64,000 nucleotides of DNA, from NCBI GenBank assembly GCA_902788035.1, contig CADAIL010000009.1, positions 44,228 through 108,227 of the forward strand. Reading direction: 5' to 3'. Under the pieces are notes generated by a model. The model was not told where the DNA came from. It did not search any database and saw only the letters and a program-made list of their open reading frames with translations. The stretch is from an uncultured Lachnospiraceae bacterium. Its GTDB lineage: Bacteria > Bacillota > Clostridia > Lachnospirales > Lachnospiraceae. The translations under genes and the position numbers were made by a program. Positions 1-8,422 of the stretch are shown here, one piece after another (the stretch's first letter is position 1; each line of letters begins with the position of its first letter).

Positions 1-692
1 TCCTCAAAATAGCGGTCGAGGAAAGCGCACTGTGCTTCTGTCAGATCGTTGTAATCGCCGATGATCTCCAGACCGGCTTTCTCAAGAGCGGGCAGAAGCG
101 ATCTGTTGTAGGTCGTATACTGCTCTTTAACAAATGTATGCATCGCCCCGGAAATCTTCTCCAGCTGCTGAGCGGGATTGAGTCCGGAAATGTCTTTCTT
201 CGTGTAACCCGCGTTGACCTGGTCCTTTAAGGACGCGACGCGGACCATATTGAATTCATCAAGGTTCGAGGCAGTAATTGACAGGAACTTCAGGCGCTCA
301 AAGAGCGGGACGATCTGGCGGTCCCTGGCCTCTGAGAGGCATCTCGCGTCGAACTGCAGCCAGGAAAGCTCCCTGTTCCTGTAGTACTCGGGGTTCCTGA
401 AATTGACGCCTTTAGAATTCTGCGCGTCTTTTCCGCTGTCAGCGCCGATTTTGACTTCATCGATTTTTATTGCATTGCTCATATCGCTGTTCTTATCTCC
501 CGCCTTCTTTTCGCCGGCTCTGTCCGCAGCTTTTTTATCAGCCGCCTTTTTCTCGCCGGACTTTGTTTCTGCCTTCCTCGCAGTTCCTTTTTTTGCTGCC
601 GTCTTCTTATCCGAAGATTTCTTTGCCGCCGCCTTCTTATCTGCCGCTTCGCCGCCTGCCTGCTCTAAAATAATATCTTTATTATCAGCCAT
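1..692 (-). CDS. ppk: Polyphosphate kinase 1, N-terminal part (runs off the window edge)
   Basis: Only the first 230 codons are present, from the ATG at 692. PPK1 makes polyphosphate from the gamma phosphate of ATP by way of a phospho-histidine, but the catalytic part lies outside the window. The conserved N-terminal block is clear: NRELSWLQFDARCLSEA, then PLFERLKFL and NLDEFNMVRVASLKDQV. About 75 residues precede it. They are dominated by Lys and Ala (KKAAAKKSSDKK-like runs), which is unusual for PPK1. The ppx gene lies directly upstream and ends 11 bases before this start, so ppx-ppk look co-transcribed. The family is certain; the state of the C-terminal half is unknown. Confidence 0.93.
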   Translation of the reverse strand, partial: MADNKDIILEQAGGEAADKKAAAKKSSDKKTAAKKGTARKAETKSGEKKAADKKAADRAGEKKAGDKNSDMSNAIKIDEVKIGADSGKDAQNSKGVNFRNPEYYRNRELSWLQFDARCLSEARDRQIVPLFERLKFLSITASNLDEFNMVRVASLKDQVNAGYTKKDISGLNPAQQLEKISGAMHTFVKEQYTTYNRSLLPALEKAGLEIIGDYNDLTEAQCAFLDRYFE

Positions 693-703
693 GTCTCTTC
701 CCC

Positions 704-2236
704 TTATACAATTCTTTTGACTTTGAGTACGGGTTCAATATCAAACATATCCTCGAAGAAATCCACGTTCTCCTCAAAGAGACCGGCTTCGAGCGTAAAT
801 TCCTGTGTTGTGGAAACCTCAATTGTCAAGCGGTCATTCTTCTTAACTGCGTGAACTTCTGAGAATTTCTGCAAATAACTCTGATCCAGACTATTTGCCA
901 CCCTCAATATGGCGGTCAGCTGAGCAACTCTCAAGTAGTCATATTCAGAGAGGCCGCTCTTATTCTCACCGTAGAATTCGAAGGGATCTGTATTGTAGCG
1001 GACGACATTGGCAATAATCCTTCTCTCGGTATCGGAAAGGCCGATAATCTCAGTCGACATGATGATGTCATAGGAGCAGGCAGCCACATTTACCAGGGAA
1101 ATATACTTGCCGCAGTCGTGCATGTAGCAGGCCACCTTGAGCAGGATGTTGTCGCGGGCTGTGAGCACGGAATCCTTGCGGACTGCCTTGAAGATTTCTT
1201 CCGCCACCTTGACAATGAGGTCGGCATGGGGTTTGTTGCTTGCGTACCGTTTTGCGGTACGGCGAGCTGCAAGGACAATGTCCCGATCAAAATCATGAGC
1301 AGACTTGATCAGTTTTGTCTTCATACCATAGTCGTAAGCGATACCGTCTGTCAGCTGAATACCCGGCAGCCATACTTCTTTGACTCCGAAGACATTCATG
1401 ATGCGGTTGTAGAGAACGGCCATGGGGATGACGGCATTTGCAACTTCCATATCTACCCCGAGCTCAATAGAGAGGTCACGCGGGGTCATCGTGATGATCC
1501 TGTCGTACCACGCAGTGAACTCCTCTCTTGTCTCCAGCTTGTTGGCATCGGATCGGTTCTGGAAAATAAGATTCGTGAAATAGTCGCCGACCAGGATCAT
1601 TGTGTCAATATTTCGATCCTTCAGGTACATGCGCTTATAATTCAGGATATCCTTGCGGATCAGTTGGTCGATCAGCTCATCCGGATGGGTAGTCTTGCCA
1701 AGGAAGGATGACAGCCTTGAACTGATGCGGAGCGAGCCGAGCATCAGGTTCTGGGCAGTGATCAGATTATCCTTGTCGAACAGGGATATCTGGATCGTGC
1801 CGCCCGACAGGTCGACGATGGCCGTGCCCTTCTCAATCGTGCGCTCGAACTGCTCGCCGCGGGACGCCAGAGCCTTGTAGCCGAGGAATCTCTGCTCGGC
1901 GTTCGAGAGGACCTCGACGCTGATCCCCGTCTTGTTGCGAATGTGCTCCTGCACAAGCTGCAGGTTGCGGGCCTCGCGGAAAGCCGATTTCGCGCACGCT
2001 CTGTAGGCGGTCACCCCGTACTCTTTCATGATCCTGCTGTAGTCTCTCAGGATTGCCGTGAGCTCCTTGAGGCTGTTTGATGTGATCCGCCGTTTCGTGT
2101 AAGTGTCCCGACCGAGCTCCATGCTCTGCCGCACCGTCGTCAGAGACCTGAGACCGTTCTTCTTCGTGATCTCAAAGATCTCCATCGAAACATTGTACGA
2201 TCCGATGTCGATTGCTGCAAATGTTGTCACTGCCAT
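704..2236 (-). CDS. ppx: Ppx/GppA family exopolyphosphatase with C-terminal HD domain
   Basis: The protein of 510 residues hydrolyses polyphosphate or pppGpp. The N-terminal actin-like fold shows FAAIDIGSYNVSMEIFEI (phosphate-1 motif) and a second motif, IVDLSGGTIQISLF. A C-terminal HD-type domain contains MHDCGKYISL. I chose the ATG at 2236 because GGGAGGAAG lies 6-7 bases before it; an in-frame start 29 codons upstream has no such site and adds a residue run unlike the family. A -10 box TATAAT is visible at 2349-2354. The gene precedes ppk, which suggests local balancing of polyP synthesis and breakdown. Whether it prefers polyP or pppGpp cannot be decided from sequence. Confidence 0.92.
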   Translation of the reverse strand: MAVTTFAAIDIGSYNVSMEIFEITKKNGLRSLTTVRQSMELGRDTYTKRRITSNSLKELTAILRDYSRIMKEYGVTAYRACAKSAFREARNLQLVQEHIRNKTGISVEVLSNAEQRFLGYKALASRGEQFERTIEKGTAIVDLSGGTIQISLFDKDNLITAQNLMLGSLRISSRLSSFLGKTTHPDELIDQLIRKDILNYKRMYLKDRNIDTMILVGDYFTNLIFQNRSDANKLETREEFTAWYDRIITMTPRDLSIELGVDMEVANAVIPMAVLYNRIMNVFGVKEVWLPGIQLTDGIAYDYGMKTKLIKSAHDFDRDIVLAARRTAKRYASNKPHADLIVKVAEEIFKAVRKDSVLTARDNILLKVACYMHDCGKYISLVNVAACSYDIIMSTEIIGLSDTERRIIANVVRYNTDPFEFYGENKSGLSEYDYLRVAQLTAILRVANSLDQSYLQKFSEVHAVKKNDRLTIEVSTTQEFTLEAGLFEENVDFFEDMFDIEPVLKVKRIV

Positions 2237-2430
2237 ATCTATCTTCCTCCCGGATATGCCCCGATTACCTCTGCCATGGGGCCGTTGCAGCCCTCTGCTG
2301 CCTGCAGAGGCGGGGCATTCCAACTAAAATGTACTGCCTAACTAATTCATTATAAGCCATTTTGCACAATCCTGCATTAGCATTTTTCAATTCAGCATGA
2401 GAAAGCACGTTATATACAAAACATCCGCAC

Positions 2431-2459
2431 TTGCAATTGCATATGGAATCTGATACTAT
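2431..2459 (+). promoter_or_regulatory. Promoter of rnpB
   Basis: A -35 box TTGCAA (2431-2436) is followed after exactly 17 bases by a -10 box TACTAT (2454-2459). Transcription would begin at about 2466, where the first strand of RNase P helix P1 starts. Confidence 0.75.
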
Positions 2460-2465
2460 GTTCTG

Positions 2466-2803
2466 GATTTCGGCAGGACATACGATCGCGGCTGGCACAT
2501 GCCAGGTGAGGAAAGTCCGGGCTTCGCAGGGCAGGATGCCGGATAACGTCCGGCAGGGGTAACCCTCGGGAAAGCGCAACAGAAAAAAACCGCCGCTATG
2601 CGGTAAGGGTGAAAAGGCAGTGTAAGAGACTACCGCCTGGCTGGTAACAGGCAGGGCATATGCAAGCCCCATCCGAAGCAAGACCAAACGAAGGCTATAC
2701 GGTTGCCCGCCGTGCCTCAGGTAGGTCGCTTGAGCCATGTGGCGACACATGGTCTAGACAGATGATCGTACACGACAGAACCCGGCTTATCGTTCTGCCG
2801 GAT
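2466..2803 (+). ncRNA. rnpB: RNase P RNA (M1 RNA)
   Basis: This is the catalytic RNA that matures the 5' ends of tRNAs. Universal landmarks appear in order: GAGGAAAGTCCGGGC at 2512, GGTAACCCTCGGGAAAGCG, GCAAGCCCCATCCG-type and GAAGCAAGACCAAA-type blocks, GGTAGGTCGCTTGAG, and near the end ACAGAACCCGGCTTATCG. The ends can be placed by helix P1: GGCAGGAC at the 5' end pairs with GTTCTGCC just before the 3' end. It is one of very few plus-strand genes here, facing pyrI. Antisense reading frames across it are not genes. Confidence 0.97.
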
Positions 2804-2808
2804 AAGTT

Positions 2809-2863
2809 AAAAAGCCCGTATCACATTTGCTAATGCACTTTGCAAATGCGATACGGGCTTTTT
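2809..2863. terminator. Bidirectional terminator between rnpB and pyrI
   Basis: A long inverted repeat has AAAAAGCCCGTATC on one side and GATACGGGCTTTTT on the other, plus an inner CATTTGC/GCAAATG stem. A-runs and T-runs flank it, so it can act in both directions, ending rnpB on the plus strand and pyrB-pyrI on the minus strand. Confidence 0.85.
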
Positions 2864-2875
2864 ATATGTCATTCA

Positions 2876-2925
2876 AGTCTCGCTCGTGAGACTTGGCGCG
2901 GGATTCGGTTCAGCGCCAGCTGATA
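2876..2925. repeat. Short double-hairpin repeat, copy A
   Basis: A GTCTC/GAGAC mini-hairpin is followed by a GGCGC/GCGCC hairpin whose loop holds GGGATTCGGTTCA. It starts 4 bases after the pyrI stop. A second copy lies at 8318-8366 and a partial match near 9619-9640. The function is unknown. Confidence 0.7.
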
Positions 2926-2928
2926 TAG

Positions 2929-3378
2929 TTATTTTTTACCTTCATACTTGGTCTCGCAGTATCTGCAGCGGTACACTTCTCTCTCCTCATCAGCGAGGAA
3001 GAATACCTGATCGAGACCCTGTTCGATCGAAGTGATGCAGCGCGGATTCTTGCAGGAGATGACATTCACGACCTGCTTCGGAAGCGCAAGCTTGCGCTTT
3101 TCGATGATTTCGCCGTCCTTAATGACATTGACCGTGATATTGTGATCAATAAAGCCGAGGACATCGAGATCCAGATAATCGACCGGGCATGCGACCTTGA
3201 TGATATCCTTGCGTCCCATCTTGTTGGATGAGGCATTCTTGATAATTGCGACGGTGCAGTCAAGCTTTCCGAGCTTTAAGTGACGGTAAATCGTCATCGC
3301 ATAACCGGCTTTAATATGATCAAGAACGAAACCTTCGGACAGCTTGCCTATAGTGAGTGTTTCTTCATGCATTGACAT
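2929..3378 (-). CDS. pyrI: Aspartate carbamoyltransferase regulatory subunit
   Basis: The 149-residue PyrI subunit binds nucleotide effectors and assembles with PyrB trimers. The N-terminal allosteric domain is followed by a zinc domain with four cysteines, CKNPRC and CRYC, at about residues 110-143, which is the usual PyrI arrangement. The ATG at 3378 has GGAGGTGAA just before it. The start overlaps the pyrB stop by one base, so the two are translationally coupled and presumably made in equal amounts. No other pyr genes are here. Confidence 0.96.
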   Translation of the reverse strand: MSMHEETLTIGKLSEGFVLDHIKAGYAMTIYRHLKLGKLDCTVAIIKNASSNKMGRKDIIKVACPVDYLDLDVLGFIDHNITVNVIKDGEIIEKRKLALPKQVVNVISCKNPRCITSIEQGLDQVFFLADEEREVYRCRYCETKYEGKK

Positions 3379-4304
3379 TATTTCACCTCCAGTCCAAGAA
3401 GTGTTAGAATGAGAGCCATTCGGATATAGACACCGTACTGTGCCTGCTTGAAGTAGGCAGCGCGCTCATCATTATCGACCTCCACTGAGATCTCATTGAC
3501 ACGCGGCAGCGGGTGAAGAACAAGCATCTTTTTCGGAGCAAGATCCATCTTCTCTTTATCGAGGATGTAGAAGTCCTTCATGCGGAGATAATCTTCCTCG
3601 TTGAAGAAACGTTCCTTCTGAACACGTGTCATGTAGAGGATATCCAGATCTTTCATGGTCTCCTCATCCAGCTTGACAACTTCTTCAAACGGAATCTTCT
3701 GAGCTCTCATGGCTTCGCGCACATAACTCGGTACGCGCAGTTCCTCCGGTGAGATAAGAACAAATCTGATATTGTCATAGCGTGAAAGCGCGTTGATCAG
3801 CGAGTGTACCGTGCGGCCGAACTTGAGGTCGCCGCAGAGACCGATCGTGAGTCCCTCAAAATGCCCTTTCAGCGAGCGGATCGTAAGCAGATCCGTCAGC
3901 GTCTGTGTCGGGTGCTGGTGACCGCCGTCACCTGCATTGATGACCGGAATCATCGATTTCATCGAAGCGACGAGTGGAGCGCCCTCCTTCGGGTGCCTCA
4001 TTGCGGCTATATCTGCGTAGCAGGATACAATCCGCATTGTGTCAGATACGCTCTCGCCCTTGGCGGCCGATGAGGAATCTGAGCTGTGGAAACCTAAAAC
4101 ACTGCCACCTAAATTCAACATAGCCGCTTCGAACGAGAGTCTCGTCCTTGTGCTCGGCTCATAGAATAAGGTGGCAATCTTCTTACCCGCACATGCATGC
4201 GCATATTTTTGCGGATACTTCTCTATATCATTTGCGAGATCCATAAGTTTGTCGAGTTCCCCGGTTGAAAAATCAAGTGGGCTCATCAAATGTCTAAGTG
4301 CCAT
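3378..4304 (-). CDS. pyrB: Aspartate carbamoyltransferase catalytic subunit
   Basis: PyrB (308 residues) catalyses carbamoyl phosphate + aspartate to N-carbamoyl-aspartate, the committed step of pyrimidine synthesis. The carbamoyl phosphate loop STRTRLSFE, the HPTQTLTDL motif and the aspartate loop HPLPRVNEI are all intact. The ATG at 4304 is preferred over one 6 codons upstream because GAGGAGG sits 4-5 bases before it. The gene is first in a pyrB-pyrI operon with a leader of about 160 bases. Confidence 0.97.
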   Translation of the reverse strand: MALRHLMSPLDFSTGELDKLMDLANDIEKYPQKYAHACAGKKIATLFYEPSTRTRLSFEAAMLNLGGSVLGFHSSDSSSAAKGESVSDTMRIVSCYADIAAMRHPKEGAPLVASMKSMIPVINAGDGGHQHPTQTLTDLLTIRSLKGHFEGLTIGLCGDLKFGRTVHSLINALSRYDNIRFVLISPEELRVPSYVREAMRAQKIPFEEVVKLDEETMKDLDILYMTRVQKERFFNEEDYLRMKDFYILDKEKMDLAPKKMLVLHPLPRVNEISVEVDNDERAAYFKQAQYGVYIRMALILTLLGLEVK

Positions 4305-4358
4305 TGTACCTCCTCTAAACATCAGTCCAAACTTCTGATACAGGGATATGTCAGTTTA

Positions 4359-4382
4359 CAGGAAACGAATGTATTCGTTTCC
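4359..4382. repeat. Perfect hairpin in the pyrB leader
   Basis: AGGAAACGAAT and ATTCGTTTCCT form an 11-bp perfect stem with a 2-base loop in the untranslated leader of pyrB. No U-run follows, so it is not an ordinary terminator. It could affect mRNA stability or leader folding. The leader also holds a CGGCC/GGCCG palindrome. I see no clear PyrR-type attenuator. Confidence 0.6.
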
Positions 4383-4472
4383 TATTGCGCCGATTGCAGG
4401 CGGCCGAATAGGCCGTATTCCTTGTGCAATCGTGTGCATCACCTTATCGTAAATGCATTTTTAAATGCTCTT

Positions 4473-4501
4473 ACGATATCTTGACTATGATAACGCGTCA
4501 A
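4473..4501 (-). promoter_or_regulatory. Candidate pyrBI promoter
   Basis: Read on the minus strand, TTGACG (4501-4496) is followed after 17 bases by TATCGT (4478-4473). The predicted start near 4466 gives a leader of about 160 nt before the pyrB ATG. Confidence 0.5.
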
Positions 4502-4614
4502 TGCATTGAAATCAAGAGGAAAATATGTAAGGACCTGCGATTTTCGGTGACACTGATGTTTGTGTCGAATTCAGGAATTCAAAAAGTTTGTTTAAGTATT
4601 TTGCTATTTGGCTC

Positions 4615-4813
4615 TGCAACAGGTCAGACAGGCTGTTATTGCAATCCGTATACGGAGCAAAGCATCCATCTTCGTGAGAAACAAAAGCAGGTCCTTCCCT
4701 GTGAGATCAAAAAGCGCTAGCTTTTTAAGCTCACAGTTAGGACCTGCGTTTTTCGATGAAGATGATGTTTGCGACGTATTTTAAACCCCGATCAGCCTGT
4801 CTGATCTATTGCA
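4615..4813. repeat. Long palindromic element, copy 1
   Basis: This is a near-palindrome of about 199 bp whose 21-bp outer arms (4615-4635 and 4793-4813) differ at three or four positions. Inside are arms CATCCATCTTCG / CGATGAAGATGATG and a core hairpin GCAGGTCC...GGACCTGC. It begins 12 bases after the stop of the 4826-6493 gene. The gap 4305-4825 otherwise holds only the pyrB leader and promoter. Confidence 0.85.
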
Positions 4814-4825
4814 GGCTTATTCATA

Positions 4826-6493
4826 TTACAGCCTGAAACACCCGCCGCCGAGGAACTCTCTCAGGATCGAATTCGTAGGTACGTCGTCGAGCGGGATCCC
4901 GAGAAAATAGTCGAGGAACTTTAAAAGCCGCCTCGCCTCATAATACTGCGGGTCGTCCTCAGGTACTGAAAAGAGGAGCGGCTGGGCGTACTGCTTGATG
5001 ACCGCCAGCTCATAGGGAAGCGCGGAATTAAAGAATTCATCCGCCGAGTCCTGATACGGGAAAATGTAATTCTCCTCGCCGTGTCGGACGTCGTCCCACA
5101 TGTTGAGTGTATTCTGTGCCGAGTAACCGCGTGTCCTATGGTCTCGGATGATCCTGCGCAGCAGTCTTCCGTCTCTTGTGGGAATTCTGTTGTGCTCATC
5201 CACGTTTACCTGGGTCAGCGCGCTGATATAGATTTTGAACTTGCTGCTCGCCGGCAAGCTGTACGTCAGCCCGTCGTTCAGGCAGTGAATACCTTCTATG
5301 ACAAGGATCTCGCCCTCAGAAAGGCGCAGCTTCTCTCCGGTGAATACGCGCTTTCCGGAGACAAAGTCATAAGTGGGCACACTGATTTCCCTGCCCGTGA
5401 GCAGCGCATTCATATCGTTATTAAAATATTTAAGGTCTATGGCTTCCAGGCACTCGAAATCCTTTTTTCCGTTCTCGTCCACCGGGAGTTCATCTCTCGG
5501 GATAAAATAATTATCCACACCGATATAATTCGGTTTTAATCCGTGGGCATGGAGCTGTACACAGAGTCTCTGGGAAAATGTTGTTTTTCCGGATGATGAC
5601 GGTCCGGCTACGAGAACAAACTTCACATCTCCCCTGTCAGCGATTCTGGCTGCAATCTCTGAAATACGGCTCTCCTGATGAGCCTCAGAAATGAGTATCA
5701 GCTCCCGCATCCCGCCTGAAATGACGTGGTCATTCAGCTCACCGACACAGCCGAGCTGCTTATTTTCGGCAAATTCTTCCCCTGCAATCTGCGTTTCAAA
5801 CAGCTTTTCTTCCGGGTGGAACTCCGGGACCTCGTCGAGTCTCTTTCTCACGGGCATGACCATGATAACTCCGTCATGGTATCTGAGCAGCCGGAAATTG
5901 CCAAGGAACCCTGTGTCCATCGTCATATAGCCATAATAGTAGTCCTCATAACCGTCTAGACTATAGACATTGACGCGGGAGGCCAGGCGTGTTCTGAAGA
6001 GTTTTTCCTTATCATACATGCCGTGCTCGTGGAAAATATCGACCGCGTCTCTGGTCGTTATAGTCCTCTTTCTGAACGGAAGCTTCAGAGAAATCATTCT
6101 CCTCATTTCATTTTCGACGTCCGCGAGGAACTCATCCGTAATCTCAATATCTTCATCGATGGTGTAATAAAATCCTGTATCAATTGAAAAATGGAGTACA
6201 GTCCTCACATTTGGGGACGGATGACCCGGCATCTGCCCGACAACATGGGACACTGCAGTGATGAACAGCATGGACATGCTTCGCCTCAGGGTCTGATAGC
6301 CGATGGGGTCCTCAGCCGTGAAAAAAACAACATTTGCATCATGATTCAAATGATGGTGAAGCTCCTGCAGCTTTCCATCTACATTTGCAAGCAAAATCGG
6401 ATGTTTATACTCTCCTTGGAAATCCTCCGCTATATTTTTGAGTATTGTTCCGTCTTCATACTCATAAATCTTTCCGTTGACTGTTACATTCAT
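4826..6493 (-). CDS. TGS-domain nucleoside (uridine) kinase
   Basis: The 555-residue protein is of the type annotated as nucleoside or uridine kinase in Clostridia. Residues 1-60 resemble a TGS domain and residues 60-240 a threonyl-tRNA-synthetase-like region (HHHLNHD). A P-loop kinase domain of the uridine kinase/phosphoribulokinase family follows, with Walker A GPSSSGKTTFSQRL at about 297-310. The expected reaction is phosphorylation of uridine or a similar nucleoside with ATP or GTP, which fits the neighbouring pyrB-pyrI. The tRNA-synthetase-like half has no clear role. The ATG is well placed behind GGAGGTATAGCC. The substrate is inferred from the family. Confidence 0.88.
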   Translation of the reverse strand: MNVTVNGKIYEYEDGTILKNIAEDFQGEYKHPILLANVDGKLQELHHHLNHDANVVFFTAEDPIGYQTLRRSMSMLFITAVSHVVGQMPGHPSPNVRTVLHFSIDTGFYYTIDEDIEITDEFLADVENEMRRMISLKLPFRKRTITTRDAVDIFHEHGMYDKEKLFRTRLASRVNVYSLDGYEDYYYGYMTMDTGFLGNFRLLRYHDGVIMVMPVRKRLDEVPEFHPEEKLFETQIAGEEFAENKQLGCVGELNDHVISGGMRELILISEAHQESRISEIAARIADRGDVKFVLVAGPSSSGKTTFSQRLCVQLHAHGLKPNYIGVDNYFIPRDELPVDENGKKDFECLEAIDLKYFNNDMNALLTGREISVPTYDFVSGKRVFTGEKLRLSEGEILVIEGIHCLNDGLTYSLPASSKFKIYISALTQVNVDEHNRIPTRDGRLLRRIIRDHRTRGYSAQNTLNMWDDVRHGEENYIFPYQDSADEFFNSALPYELAVIKQYAQPLLFSVPEDDPQYYEARRLLKFLDYFLGIPLDDVPTNSILREFLGGGCFRL

Positions 6494-6600
6494 GGCTATA
6501 CCTCCATTCCTCGAAATACGTCATAAATCTGTCAGACAGGGCTTTTATGCCGGTACACCTCATCGAATCTGCATCTTCGTGTCACCGCAAAAGCCCAAAG

Positions 6601-7383
6601 CTACAAGACACTGTACGGTTGTTTGATTTTCATGCTGCGCACAGAAAGCTCCGGGAACGTCTTTTTGAGGTAGTCTTTCATATATGTGATATAGACGAAC
6701 TCCGTGCCGTAATGTCCGGCATCGATGAGGGCCAGTCCCTGGGCATTGGCATCGATCGATGTGTGATAATCGAGGTCTCCTGTGACCAGCACGTCCGCCC
6801 CGGCTTCAATCGCAGCACGGATTTCGCTCTTTCCCGACCCTGAGCTGACCGCGCACGTCCTAACCATCCGGTCAGGATCACCGTACACGCGGACGGCCTG
6901 CAGTGACATGGCGGATTTTACGACTTCTGCAAATGCAGAAAGGCTCATCTCCGGCACCTCACCCACTCTTCCGAGCCCGACGGGGTTTCCTGAGGCGTCC
7001 TCCCCTGTCGCATCCAGGATTCTCGGATCTATGAGCTGCAGATCCGCGGCATTAAGGTCTGCCATCTTCGCGATATCAAAGTTGGTGTGCATCGCGACGT
7101 AATTGATGTCCTCCTTGATAAGCCGTCGTATTCTTCGCCCGATAAAATTCTGCTCGGTCACTGTTCGTGCCGGGGAAAACAGCAGCGGATGGTGGGTCAG
7201 AATCAGATCTGCTCCCCACAGGGAGGCTTCAGCTACAGCCTCATCCGTCACATCAAGGTTCAAAAATACTTTATGAATCTCTGCTTCCATGTCGCCTATC
7301 AGGAGTCCGACATTGTCCCACTCCATTGCCCAGCTGAAAGGAAAGTCCTTATCCAGCTGCTTAATAATATCTTTCAGCTTCAT
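6601..7383 (-). CDS. Nif3-like dinuclear metal centre protein (YqfO/GTP cyclohydrolase 1 type 2 family)
   Basis: The 260-residue protein has the Nif3 fold: FSWAMEWDNVGLLIGD near the N-terminus, the metal site LILTHHPLLF at about 60-70, and TNFD plus a C-terminal DAGHYGTE motif. It lacks the extra PII-like insert seen in longer YqfO proteins. The molecular role of the family is unsettled. Its start overlaps the end of the upstream trmK gene by 23 bases, and the trmK-nif3 pairing is very common in Firmicutes. An RBS GTGAGGAT precedes the ATG. Confidence 0.92.
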   Translation of the reverse strand: MKLKDIIKQLDKDFPFSWAMEWDNVGLLIGDMEAEIHKVFLNLDVTDEAVAEASLWGADLILTHHPLLFSPARTVTEQNFIGRRIRRLIKEDINYVAMHTNFDIAKMADLNAADLQLIDPRILDATGEDASGNPVGLGRVGEVPEMSLSAFAEVVKSAMSLQAVRVYGDPDRMVRTCAVSSGSGKSEIRAAIEAGADVLVTGDLDYHTSIDANAQGLALIDAGHYGTEFVYITYMKDYLKKTFPELSVRSMKIKQPYSVL

Positions 7384-8212
7384 CTATGATCCTCACTTCC
7401 TCGTCAATCTCACAAATGCGGGTGTCGTCTGCGCTTCTTCCCGACGCAATGAGTTTTTCTTTAATGTCAGTCAGCACATTTCGGCGCTTGGTCAGATAAG
7501 CCAGCAGCGTCTCATCCTTCTTTCTGAGAAGGCATGGGCCGTATGTCAGTTCGGCGTCACTTAATGACCTTGATAGATTATCCTTATGAGATTCGCCTTC
7601 CGATGAACCTTGCAACAATTTCTGCTGTTTATCTCGACACAATTCTGTTTCCGCCAAGCCAAGGTTCGCTTTCGACTGTTCACATTGCCTGGATCCCGTT
7701 TTCAAAATAGTTTCTTCAACTAAGGCGATGGAACGAACCTTCATCAAGGTATAAAACTTACCATCCTCAAGAATCTCCGCCTCGTCGGCGAAGGCGTATC
7801 CGCGCAGGGCAAGAAACTTTCGGACCGCATATATATCGCTCTGCGGCGATAAGACAAGCTCATCAAACCTGTCTAAAAGCTCTCCGGCTTCACTCAAAAT
7901 CTTTATGATCAGCATGCCTCCCATGCCGGTGATGACCAGCGAGGCAGGGACGCTCTCGGGAAGCAGGCTTATAATATTGCGGGGAACGCCGTCCGCCAGA
8001 ACAGTTGTGACCTTATCTTCGAGACCGGCCTCCGCTATGTGTTCTCTGGCGGCCCTCAGCGGTCCGGGCCTCACATCGGAGGCAACAGCGCACGGAGATT
8101 TTTTCCTCACAAGCTCTATCGATGTATATGCGTGATCACAGCCCACATCCACTACAGCGAAGCCTTCTGTCACCATATCCACCGCAGCCATGAGCCGCTT
8201 AGAAAGATTCAT
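7361..8212 (-). CDS. trmK: tRNA (adenine-N1)-methyltransferase TrmK
   Basis: TrmK methylates adenine-22 of tRNA using S-adenosylmethionine. The SAM site is visible as VVDVGCDHAYTSIELV with acidic residues at ASDV. ITGMGGMLI and LSPQSD follow, both typical of the family. I chose the ATG at 8212 because GGAGG lies 6 bases before it; an ATG 28 codons upstream has no RBS. The protein (283 residues) is about 50 longer than usual. The extra part is a polar, Gln/Glu/Ser-rich stretch (about residues 165-215) just before the C-terminal helical end. It overlaps nif3 by 23 bases. Confidence 0.92.
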   Translation of the reverse strand: MNLSKRLMAAVDMVTEGFAVVDVGCDHAYTSIELVRKKSPCAVASDVRPGPLRAAREHIAEAGLEDKVTTVLADGVPRNIISLLPESVPASLVITGMGGMLIIKILSEAGELLDRFDELVLSPQSDIYAVRKFLALRGYAFADEAEILEDGKFYTLMKVRSIALVEETILKTGSRQCEQSKANLGLAETELCRDKQQKLLQGSSEGESHKDNLSRSLSDAELTYGPCLLRKKDETLLAYLTKRRNVLTDIKEKLIASGRSADDTRICEIDEEVRIIDEAERYY

Positions 8213-8255
8213 AAGTTGCCTCCAATCTGCATGCATACTCTGCTTCTGTAACTTA

Positions 8256-8306
8256 GAAAAAATGCTGCAGCTAAAGCCTACTACTATGGTTTTCACTGCA
8301 GCATTT
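8256..8306 (-). terminator. Terminator after rpoD
   Basis: AAATGCTGCAG pairs with CTGCAGCATTT across a loop of about 29 bases. On the minus strand it is followed by a T-run. It separates rpoD from trmK. Confidence 0.75.
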
Positions 8307-8317
8307 ATAATATTCTG

Positions 8318-8366
8318 GTCTCGCTCGCGAGACTTGATGCGGGCTTCGGATCAGCGCCAGCTGACA
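8318..8366. repeat. Short double-hairpin repeat, copy B
   Basis: This copy closely matches the element at 2876-2925: GTCTCGCTCGCGAGACTTG, then GCGGGCTTCGGATCAGCGCC and AGCTGA. It lies 3' of rpoD, as copy A lies 3' of pyrI. The second stem is weaker here because GGCGC has become GATGC. Confidence 0.7.
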
Positions 8367-8422
8367 CAATTCCGATACGAACCCCTGCAGTCTCCGCTTC
8401 ACTTCAGCCTGCGAAACGATAC

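Noticed and set aside
2265..2750. Reading frame of 161 codons antisense to rnpB
   Set aside because: It lies on the opposite strand of a certain RNase P RNA and its product resembles nothing; stable RNA genes often leave open frames by chance.
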